Positions 1 through 5,307 of a DNA stretch of 5,307 nt are shown here, piece after piece; position 1 is the stretch's first letter, and each line of letters starts with the position of its first letter. The translations under genes were made by a program, and so were the position numbers. The DNA comes from Methylococcaceae bacterium (lineage in GTDB: Bacteria > Pseudomonadota > Gammaproteobacteria > Methylococcales > Methylomonadaceae), in assembly GCA_013138855.1 (NCBI GenBank), contig WTBX01000054.1:1-5307 (forward strand). Reading direction: 5' to 3'. The notes under the pieces are model-generated. The model was not told the DNA's origin. It ran no database searches and saw only the letters and a program-made list of their open reading frames with translations.

Positions 1-1442
1 CTATTAGTTACACTGTCAAAGATACTACAGGGTTACAAAGTGCGGCTGCTACAGTCAGTATTGATTATCCTCAAGATCCTTTGCACAACACATCTACTTT
101 AGGTGAGATAGCTATTCCTAATGAGGGTTCTAATAATTATATATCTGAAGAGCAGTCATCATTACAGCAAAAGCAAACACCTTATACATTTGAGTTGTCA
201 GAGCCTTTCCAACCTCAGTTTAATTACGGTTATTTACCAGAAAATAACCCTGTTGGTATGGAAGGCCTGCTAAAAGATCAGTTTGTGACTGATGGCAAAA
301 AAACCTATGATGCAGGTAATAAGTTCAGTCATACCGATAATGAAAATTTATCTTATGAATCAGTCCAATCAGATGGTAAACCTCTTCCTAGTTTCGTCAC
401 TTTTGATGCAGAAACAGGACAATTTACTTTTGATGCAGAAGGTGCAAAAGCTTCTGATGTTCCTAGCGTTTTAATTCGAGTAGTTGCAGAAGATCAACAA
501 GGTAATCAAGCGTCTAGCACTTTTCAGGTTAGATTCGATCAGGAAAGCTCGGAAGCTGATGCAACAAGTCAATCAACTTCAGACACTGATGGAGGAGTAG
601 CAGAGCAAGTAAATACGACTGATGGACTACAAAGCAATATTAACTCTGATGAGTCTCCTAATGGTATTTTAGAAAGCAGGGCGAGTTTTGACAGAGACAA
701 TGCAACAGATGATTTTGAAACCTCTGAATATACAACCAGCGATATTAATCCACTCAGATTAGTAGGAATACTTGAAAATCAATTCTTAATGGCAGGTGAG
801 CATGAGTATAAAATTCCTCAAGGTGCATTCGAGCATACTGACCCTAATGAGAACTTAACTTATACCGCGACGTTAGAGGATGGTTCACCCTTACCTGACT
901 TTATGAGCTTTAATGCTGATTCTCAATCTTTTGTATTTGATGCAGATGCCGCTAATAAATTAGGTGTAGAAAAAATGATTGTCAAAGTTATTGCTGAGGA
1001 CAGTAATAACAACAAGGCGATTGCAACGTTTGATGTTAATTTTTATGATGAAGAGGAAGAGCTAGAAAAAGCGAAACTTGAAGATCAGCAAAACTCAGAA
1101 CCTGAAAATCAATCAAACGATGAGTCAACAAAACAAAAAACTGATGTTGATGAAACTAATAATGAAGAACAGCCAGAAACAGAAGGCGAGCAAGAAGATG
1201 ACGAGGAAGAGGTTGCAGTTCTTGAAGATGACTTCTCGGATTTACTTGCATTGTTAGGGGGGGCAGGTGACTTGAATGAATATGCCGAAGTCGAAGAAGA
1301 ACAATTAGCCGATGCGACTACAAATAGAGCGAAACATAGCTTGAGTGAGCAGGTTAAGCAAGCTGGATTCTTCGGTTATCAACAAGATAAGGGACAATTA
1401 TTAGCTGATTTAGAGTCAGTCTTTAAAAATGCTAAAGTTTAA
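1..1442 (+). CDS. C-terminal part of a large cadherin/Ig-like repeat surface protein (5' partial)
   Basis: This is the 3' end of a gene that starts upstream. The frame is open from base 3, and the first visible residues (YTVKDTTGLQSAAATVSIDY) read as the last strands of a tandem beta-sandwich repeat, so the TTG at 81 is not a real start. About 479 residues are visible. Numbering residues from codon 81, they are: a linker (1-62), cadherin-like repeat 1 (63-153), a Ser/Thr/Asp linker (154-228), repeat 2 (229-323), an acidic low-complexity stretch (about 324-386) and a C-terminal region (383-453). Both repeats have the LP-F-x-F-(D/N)-A motif and an AED-x3-N turn typical of dystroglycan-type cadherin domains, often calcium-dependent. 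Such proteins are usually giant adhesins or biofilm proteins. No RTX nonapeptides, LPXTG or transmembrane anchor are visible. The neighbouring TolC/adaptor genes suggest it is exported by that machinery. The exact function is not recognised. Confidence 0.85.
   Translation, partial: ISYTVKDTTGLQSAAATVSIDYPQDPLHNTSTLGEIAIPNEGSNNYISEEQSSLQQKQTPYTFELSEPFQPQFNYGYLPENNPVGMEGLLKDQFVTDGKKTYDAGNKFSHTDNENLSYESVQSDGKPLPSFVTFDAETGQFTFDAEGAKASDVPSVLIRVVAEDQQGNQASSTFQVRFDQESSEADATSQSTSDTDGGVAEQVNTTDGLQSNINSDESPNGILESRASFDRDNATDDFETSEYTTSDINPLRLVGILENQFLMAGEHEYKIPQGAFEHTDPNENLTYTATLEDGSPLPDFMSFNADSQSFVFDADAANKLGVEKMIVKVIAEDSNNNKAIATFDVNFYDEEEELEKAKLEDQQNSEPENQSNDESTKQKTDVDETNNEEQPETEGEQEDDEEEVAVLEDDFSDLLALLGGAGDLNEYAEVEEEQLADATTNRAKHSLSEQVKQAGFFGYQQDKGQLLADLESVFKNAKV
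267..539 (+). repeat. Cadherin-like (dystroglycan-type) repeat 1, protein-level
   Basis: This is a domain of about 91 residues, beginning GLLKDQF and ending STFQVRF. It contains HTDNENLSY, PLPSFVTFDAETGQFTFDA and VVAEDQQGN. These are the hallmark positions of the CADG/putative-Ig family: an N-terminal D/N turn, LP-x-F-x2-F before a second F-x-F-D-A strand, and an AED turn. It aligns without large gaps to the repeat at 765-1049, so the two are an internal duplication. Confidence 0.75.
765..1049 (+). repeat. Cadherin-like (dystroglycan-type) repeat 2, protein-level
   Basis: This is a domain of about 95 residues, beginning GILENQF and ending ATFDVNF. HTDPNENLTY, LPDFMSFNAD, FVFDADA and VIAEDSNNN match the corresponding motifs of repeat 1. 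The two copies have clearly diverged (TFDAETGQF against SFNADSQSF), so this is an old duplication rather than a recent tandem copy. The 75-residue Ser/Thr/Asp-rich linker between the copies differs from the close packing usual in giant adhesins. Confidence 0.75.
1050..1238 (+). other. Acidic low-complexity linker within the repeat protein
   Basis: About 63 codons after repeat 2 are dominated by Glu, Asp, Gln and Asn, with clusters such as DEEEEL and EDDEEEV and no Arg. It is probably disordered and strongly negatively charged, with possible weak calcium binding. It separates the folded repeats from the short C-terminal region. Compositional bias makes database matches here unreliable. Confidence 0.7.
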
Positions 1443-1466
1443 GTTTTTGCAATAAATTTATTGAGT

Positions 1467-1499
1467 TTAAAAAGGGAGGTAGAGCATCTCCCTTTTTAA
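1467..1499 (+). terminator. Rho-independent terminator after the repeat protein gene
   Basis: The left arm TTAAAAAGGGAG (1467-1478) is perfectly complementary to CTCCCTTTTTAA (1488-1499). It gives a 12-bp stem with a 9-nt loop, which can close further through a G-T and a T-A pair. The right arm supplies a run of five Ts and the left arm five As, so it could work in either direction. It starts 25 bp after the TAA stop at 1440-1442 and separates the repeat protein transcript from the TolC/adaptor operon. Confidence 0.85.
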
Positions 1500-1515
1500 T
1501 GAGAACTACATCACA
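1500..1515 (+). promoter_or_regulatory. Possible CRP-like binding site
   Basis: The sequence TGAGA-N6-TCACA differs by one base from the CRP core TGTGA-N6-TCACA. Its flanks (AA before, TT after) also match the preferred A/T context. The centre at 1507.5 lies about 39-40 bp upstream of the start site predicted from the TATAAT at 1535-1540. That is close to the -41.5 of class II CRP-activated promoters, where the -35 box is typically poor, as it is here. Inferred from sequence only; no regulator gene is in the window. Confidence 0.4.
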
Positions 1516-1540
1516 TTATTATTTTTGTTCATTATATAAT
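1510..1540 (+). promoter_or_regulatory. Predicted promoter of the TolC/adaptor operon
   Basis: A perfect -10 hexamer TATAAT lies at 1535-1540, in an A/T-rich stretch between the terminator and the TolC start. The best -35 is weak: ATCACA at 1510-1515 (4 of 6 matches, a long 19-bp spacer). A consensus -10 with a poor -35 overlapped by a CRP-like palindrome suggests an activator-dependent promoter. The predicted start near 1547 leaves a leader of about 56 nt. Confidence 0.45.
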
Positions 1541-1592
1541 AAAAATCTAATTTCATAGGCTGCTGTTATGGCTGGCTTTAAAAATAAAATAC

Positions 1593-1596
1593 GAGG
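1593..1596 (+). promoter_or_regulatory. Ribosome binding site of the TolC-family gene
   Basis: GAGG lies 6 nt upstream of the ATG at 1603, which is good Shine-Dalgarno spacing. Together with the lipoprotein signal peptide that begins at this Met, it fixes the start codon. Confidence 0.75.
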
Positions 1597-1602
1597 TTAT
1601 CA

Positions 1603-3318
1603 ATGCAATTTCCAAGGACTGTAATCCTTCCTTTAGCGGTTGTTTCTTTATTAACAGGGTGTGTAAACCCTAAACCGTTCTCTGTCGAAGAGCTTGCAGA
1701 TGCTGCATTAACCGATATTCAACAGATTTATGACTCCCAAGAACCCTTAACAAAGGTTTTAACCTTATCTGATGCAATGGCAAGGTCATTAAAATATAAT
1801 CTTGATAATCGCGTCAAATTAATGGAGCAAGCGGTCGCACATCAAAGCGTCGAAATGGCAAAGCTGGATATGCTCCCTATGCTTGGTGTATCAGCAGGTT
1901 ATTTAGACCGTTCTAATACTGATGCTTCTGAAAGTGTTTCTATTTTTACCAGTCGTCAATCGTTAGAGCCTTCAACTTCACAAGACAGACGACGTTTTAA
2001 CGCGGATATACGTTTTACATGGAATGTCCTAGATTTTGGGGTGAGTTATTTCCAAGCAAAACAAAATTCAGACCGATTTTTAATTTCGCAAGAAGCCCGC
2101 GAAAAAGTCATGCTTAAATTACTGCAACAAGTCCGCTCAGCTTACTGGCGTGCAGTTGTGATGCAGAAAATGGCAAAAGATGTTGAAGCGATTTTAAAAA
2201 GTGTCTCGGAATCATTAGCAGATTTAAAAGCAGTGCGTGAACAGCAGCTTTACACACCGCTATTTGCACTCAACGATATAAGGTTACTGGTTGATACTCA
2301 AAAACAACTAGAAGAACTAAAAGAGTCAATTAGCATTGCCAAAATTGAATTGGCAACATTAATTAATGTGCCTTCTAGCACAGGATTAAACTTAGAAACA
2401 CCCGAACATTTTAAAGATATTCCAAAAATCCCCGCGCAGATTGAAGAAATGGAATTGACTGCATTGATTAATTCATCTGATTACATCAGTGAAATGTACA
2501 ATGTACGCATAGACCAGCTTGAATCTCGTAAAGCATTAACGCGTTTATTACCTGGCATTGAGTTTTCTTATGCGGGCAATTTCTCTTCAAATTCGTTTTT
2601 ATGGAATAGCTTGTGGGGAGAGTTAGGTCTGAGACTTGCGGGTGATTTATTAAAACTATTAGTTATCCCTGATATTCTTGACTATGCCGAAGTAAGTAAG
2701 GAATTAGCAAAATCTAGGCGTTTAGCTGTAAATACTGCGGTTGTTGCAGGGGTACATTTAGCTTGGCAAAATTATACTAATTCTATTAATCGTTTAGAAC
2801 AGGCCGCTTTTTTAAACGAAATTGACCGAGAGATTGCCGAATTAACGCGTAATGCAGAAAAAAACCGTTCAGGTAGCGAAGTTGAAGCCATTCAAAGTGA
2901 ATTTAAAGCCTTTAACTCAGAATTAAGTCATTTATTAGATTATGCCCAAGCTCAGGATTCTTTCGGAGCCTTTTTAGTTAGCTTAGGTTCAAATCCTGTG
3001 CCAGAGAATTATCAAAGTTTATCGGTGAAAGAGCTATCAATAGTTTTGAATGAAAAATATCAAGGTTGGGAACATGGAAAATTAGAAATCTTAAAGCCTG
3101 AAGATATGAAAAAACGTATTGCTTTGAAAAAGAAAAAAGAAGAGCAGCGTTCATGGTGGGGGAAATTACTTGATGAACCCGTAGCAATGCCGCCTTTAAA
3201 GTATTCTCTGCTAAGCACACCTAAAACTAAAAAGGTCGCGTTTAAAAAAGAAAAAGCCGTTGATAAAGCACCCGATACAAAATCATCTTATCAAGATGGT
3301 TATTTTATTGTTGAGTAA
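1603..3318 (+). CDS. TolC-family outer-membrane efflux/secretion channel, predicted lipoprotein
   Basis: This 571-residue outer-membrane factor would trimerise into the channel-tunnel that carries substrate across the periplasm and outer membrane. The N-terminus is a lipoprotein signal with lipobox LLTGC (Cys20); Val at +2 does not signal inner-membrane retention. Two OEP repeats follow. Repeat 1 (about 52-256) has LSDAMARSLKYN, a beta strand near 93-100, the WNVLDFG motif at 140-146 and long coiled helices with a QVRSAYW segment. Repeat 2 (about 283-465) has a strand near 316-325, LAWQNYTNSINRLEQAA and the closing YAQAQDSFGAFLVSLGSNP. A lysine-rich tail (493-571) with KKKKEEQR and several KK pairs extends beyond the usual fold. 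It lies 6 bp before the first adaptor gene and about 160 bp after the putative substrate gene. It resembles dedicated TolC homologues in adhesin secretion loci more than general efflux channels, but the substrate is inferred from context. Confidence 0.88.
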   Translation: MQFPRTVILPLAVVSLLTGCVNPKPFSVEELADAALTDIQQIYDSQEPLTKVLTLSDAMARSLKYNLDNRVKLMEQAVAHQSVEMAKLDMLPMLGVSAGYLDRSNTDASESVSIFTSRQSLEPSTSQDRRRFNADIRFTWNVLDFGVSYFQAKQNSDRFLISQEAREKVMLKLLQQVRSAYWRAVVMQKMAKDVEAILKSVSESLADLKAVREQQLYTPLFALNDIRLLVDTQKQLEELKESISIAKIELATLINVPSSTGLNLETPEHFKDIPKIPAQIEEMELTALINSSDYISEMYNVRIDQLESRKALTRLLPGIEFSYAGNFSSNSFLWNSLWGELGLRLAGDLLKLLVIPDILDYAEVSKELAKSRRLAVNTAVVAGVHLAWQNYTNSINRLEQAAFLNEIDREIAELTRNAEKNRSGSEVEAIQSEFKAFNSELSHLLDYAQAQDSFGAFLVSLGSNPVPENYQSLSVKELSIVLNEKYQGWEHGKLEILKPEDMKKRIALKKKKEEQRSWWGKLLDEPVAMPPLKYSLLSTPKTKKVAFKKEKAVDKAPDTKSSYQDGYFIVE

Positions 3319-3320
3319 GG
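3317..3320 (+). promoter_or_regulatory. Ribosome binding site of the first adaptor gene
   Basis: AAGG overlaps the TAA stop of the TolC-family gene (3316-3318) and lies 4 nt before the ATG at 3325. The short spacing and the overlap with the stop suggest translational coupling in one transcript. Confidence 0.55.
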
Positions 3321-3324
3321 CTGA

Positions 3325-4158
3325 ATGAATATTGCTAAAACGTTATTTATCTCCTCTTGTCGGTTGCTGATGGCGGGGAGTGTGTTATTTACATTACCCC
3401 TATCAGCTTATAGCGATGATGTGATTAAGTCGCCTATTTTTTCCATGACTTCTCTGTCTAAGTCTGAAAATGTATTACGAGGTCAATTAAGAGCGCGGCA
3501 ATTTACCACGATTGCCGCAGGTATCGCAGGTAAATTAACCCGTTTTCCTGTAACACATGGACAGCGTATTAAAAAAGGTCAAACCATTGCAACCTTTGAT
3601 TGCAGAATGGAAGCGGCTGAAAAAGCGGTTGCTGTTGCCAAACTTAATGGAGCGCAGAGCAAGTTAGAAGTCAACACTCAACTGGCGAAATATAAAAACA
3701 TTAGTACACTGGAAGTTACTTTAGCAAAATCAGAGGTGGCAATACAAAAAGCTGAATTAAATAGAGCGCGAGCGATACTCGCTAACTGTAAAATTAGCGC
3801 ACCTTTTTCAGCTATTGTTGCCAGTAAAATCGCACAAGCGCATCAATATGTAAAAGAAGGCGACCCTTTACTAGAAATAATTGATACTTCAAGTTTAGAA
3901 GTAGAAATGGTGATTCCCTCGCGCTGGTTACAAAAAATGCCTAAAGGTACCGATTTTTCTATTCAACTAGATGAATTTGCAACGCCTATTAACGCTAAAA
4001 TTGATCGCAATGTCGGTGCTATTGACCCTGTAAGCCAAACTATTCGTGTTATCGGAAAATTAGTTAATCCGCCTAAAGAATTACTGCCAGGAATGAGCGG
4101 TGAAATTAAATTTGCAACGCCCTCGAGTCCAGTAAATGCAGTCAACCCAAAAAAATAA
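3325..4158 (+). CDS. Soluble periplasmic adaptor (membrane fusion protein), RND/HlyD type
   Basis: This 277-residue protein is a periplasmic adaptor that would bridge an inner-membrane component to the TolC channel. The signal peptide spans about 1-30 (hydrophobic 14-28, likely cleavage AYS|DD). There is no lipobox or transmembrane anchor, so the mature form should be soluble. Domains are: first half of the barrel-sandwich (lipoyl-like) fold, 55-92 (VTHGQRIKKGQTIATFDC); a short alpha-hairpin, about 93-155; second half with CKISAPF and VKEGDPLLEIID; then a beta-barrel (190-265) with PSRWL, DPVSQTIRV and LLPGMSGEI. It is shorter than AcrA- or HlyD-type adaptors (roughly 370-480 residues) and lacks most of a membrane-proximal domain. 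Cys93 and Cys155 sit at the two feet of the hairpin and could form a disulfide. The frame ends inside the start region of the next gene, consistent with an operon. The transported substrate cannot be read from this protein alone. Confidence 0.87.
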   Translation: MNIAKTLFISSCRLLMAGSVLFTLPLSAYSDDVIKSPIFSMTSLSKSENVLRGQLRARQFTTIAAGIAGKLTRFPVTHGQRIKKGQTIATFDCRMEAAEKAVAVAKLNGAQSKLEVNTQLAKYKNISTLEVTLAKSEVAIQKAELNRARAILANCKISAPFSAIVASKIAQAHQYVKEGDPLLEIIDTSSLEVEMVIPSRWLQKMPKGTDFSIQLDEFATPINAKIDRNVGAIDPVSQTIRVIGKLVNPPKELLPGMSGEIKFATPSSPVNAVNPKK

Positions 4159-5307
4159 ACTCGCAATTGCCGATATTCTATTATTGCAACAGCAATTACG
4201 CAGCAAGGTAACATTAAATGAATTAGGTTATTTTTTAGTCAATGATACTCAAAAAATAGCCCCCTACCAGATTGCGGTTTTCTACCGCCATTTTCGCAGT
4301 CATAAAAAAATTGAAGCTATTTCGGGCATTCCTATGCCTGTCAAAGAAGCTCCCTTTTATATCTGGCTAATGCCCTTATGTAAAACAATTTCAGCGGCAA
4401 ATTTCACCGAACCTTCGGTTATCAACAAACATCATGAAATTTGTCAGTTTACGGCTAAACAAATTGATGACTGGGATGAATTTCTACCCCCAGAACTTTT
4501 ATGGCTACCTTTATTATCTGCTGACGGTGAAGTGTTGGGTGGTTTACTGTTAGCGCGAATAGAGGAATGGAAACCTGATGAACTCAGGCTTTTACATTAC
4601 TGGGGTTCTGCGGCTTCTCATTCAGTTGAACTACTTTCTCATAAAAAACACTCGATTTTTGCCGCCTTTAAAAATGTAAAAACAGTTATCTGGGTAACAT
4701 TAATGGTGATTTTAATCGCGATTATGTTTATTCCAATAACGTTATCCGTATTAGCACAAGCCGAAGTTGTTCCGAAAGACCCTCTCGTGGTTCGCGCTCC
4801 TTTAGAAGGTGTCATTGCTAAAGTTTTTGCCTTACCCAATAAAGAAGTTAGCAAAGACTCGTTATTAATTACCTTGGATGATACTTCCTTAAAATCACGC
4901 CGTGATGTCGCAATGCAAGAACTTGCAATTGCCAAGGCGGAATATAGACGCACCGAACAAGTATCCGTATTAGATCGCGAAGCATCGGCAGAAATCCCCA
5001 TGCTAGCCGCACGAATTGAACAACGCACCGCCGAAGTCAATTATATAAAATCTTTATTAAAACGAATTAATATTCACGCCGAAGCTTCAGGCATTGCCAT
5101 TGTTCCCGATGCTTATGAGTTAGAAGGAAAACCTGTAAAACTAGGCGAACGCTTATTAACCATTGCCAAACCTAGTTCCGCAGAGTTAGAAATGTGGCTC
5201 GCCGTCGGTGACAGTATTGCTTTACCAGAAAAAGCAAAAATAGAATTATTTTTAAATGTTAACCCAGAAACCCCTTATGAAGCGCAATTACGTTATGTAA
5301 ATTTTCA
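4136..5307 (+). CDS. GAF-like domain fused to a membrane-anchored HlyD-type adaptor (3' partial)
   Basis: The frame stays open from ATG 4136 to the window end (390 full codons). A TAA at 4133-4135 directly precedes the ATG in frame, so no longer start exists. The start lies 23 bp inside the previous gene and has no clear Shine-Dalgarno, which suggests translational coupling. Residues about 10-170 look like a GAF domain: IAPYQIAVFYR, a LMPLCKTI helix, LLWLPLLSADGEVLGGLLLA, then WKPDELRLLHYWGSAASHSVELL. A single transmembrane helix follows (about 184-206), with lysines on the N-terminal side, so the GAF domain should be cytoplasmic. Residues 212-249 (VVRAPLEGVIAKVF, LLITLDD) are the first barrel-sandwich half, 250-312 a short alpha-hairpin, 313-346 the second half (AEASGIAIVPD, GERLLTIAKP), and 347 onward begins a beta-barrel. 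It is probably the inner-membrane-linked adaptor of the same export system. The ligand of the GAF domain is unknown, and the C-terminus is not visible. Confidence 0.85.
   Translation, partial: MQSTQKNKLAIADILLLQQQLRSKVTLNELGYFLVNDTQKIAPYQIAVFYRHFRSHKKIEAISGIPMPVKEAPFYIWLMPLCKTISAANFTEPSVINKHHEICQFTAKQIDDWDEFLPPELLWLPLLSADGEVLGGLLLARIEEWKPDELRLLHYWGSAASHSVELLSHKKHSIFAAFKNVKTVIWVTLMVILIAIMFIPITLSVLAQAEVVPKDPLVVRAPLEGVIAKVFALPNKEVSKDSLLITLDDTSLKSRRDVAMQELAIAKAEYRRTEQVSVLDREASAEIPMLAARIEQRTAEVNYIKSLLKRINIHAEASGIAIVPDAYELEGKPVKLGERLLTIAKPSSAELEMWLAVGDSIALPEKAKIELFLNVNPETPYEAQLRYVNF

Noticed and set aside
81..83. TTG at 81 as the start codon of the first gene
   Set aside because: The frame is open to the window edge and the upstream residues continue a beta-sandwich repeat; there is no Shine-Dalgarno before it. 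The gene is 5' truncated.
292..474. Short + strand ORF inside the repeat protein gene
   Set aside because: It is an out-of-frame shadow of the cadherin-like repeat 1 coding region; no recognisable domain or RBS.
1558..1572. Possible sigma-54 (-24/-12) promoter, GG ... GC near the TolC start
   Set aside because: The spacing between GG and GC is off by one and the TGGCA/TTGC context is missing.
1568..1624. An 18-codon leader ORF overlapping the TolC start
   Set aside because: It has no Shine-Dalgarno and no regulatory codon run or attenuator-like hairpin nearby; its length is compatible with chance.
2978..3220. Minus-strand ORF of 80 codons
   Set aside because: Lies wholly antisense to the well-supported TolC-family gene and has no protein-like features.
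3963..4214. Minus-strand ORF of 83 codons
   Set aside because: Antisense to the end of the first adaptor gene and the start of the second, both of which have clear domain matches.
4406..4419. Perfect inverted repeat ACCGAA-CC-TTCGGT
   Set aside because: It lies inside the GAF-coding region, has only a 2-nt loop and no T-tract, and no second copy was seen; probably chance.
4639..5040. Minus-strand ORF of 133 codons
   Set aside because: Antisense to the membrane helix and HlyD part of the GAF-HlyD gene, which is open through the whole region; Ser/Thr/Ala/Arg-rich composition is typical of a shadow frame.

Overview
The window is a low-GC (by eye about 38-40%) bacterial segment with every gene on the + strand. 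Its genes encode a TolC-type outer-membrane channel, periplasmic adaptor proteins and a large cadherin/Ig-like repeat protein, so it comes from a Gram-negative bacterium. The CRP-like promoter layout and the gene set suggest a gammaproteobacterium, possibly an aquatic or sulfur/methane-oxidising type. That placement is inference; no taxonomic marker gene is present.

Layout: (1) 1-1442 is the C-terminal end of a large surface or secreted protein whose start lies upstream. It carries the end of one beta-sandwich repeat, two complete dystroglycan/cadherin-like repeats, a very acidic low-complexity linker and a short C-terminal region without RTX nonapeptides. (2) 1443-1602 is a 160-bp intergenic region with a strong rho-independent terminator (1467-1499), a CRP-like palindrome (1500-1515), a consensus -10 hexamer (1535-1540) and a Shine-Dalgarno sequence. 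(3) 1603-3318 is a TolC-family outer-membrane factor with a lipoprotein signal and an unusual lysine-rich C-terminal tail. (4) 3325-4158 is a short soluble periplasmic adaptor (membrane fusion protein) with a signal peptide. (5) 4136-5307 and beyond is a second adaptor. It overlaps the previous gene by 23 bp and is cut by the window end. It joins a cytoplasmic GAF-like domain, one transmembrane helix and a periplasmic HlyD-type domain.

The most economical reading is an adhesin-type substrate followed by its dedicated envelope-spanning export machinery: TolC channel plus two different adaptors. Genes 3-5 look like one operon (gaps of 6 and -23 bp), and the substrate gene ends in its own terminator. 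No ABC ATPase, RND pump or other energy source is in the window, so the inner-membrane engine must lie outside it or be unconventional. The GAF-HlyD fusion is the most unusual element, because it could couple a cytoplasmic signal to assembly of an export conduit.
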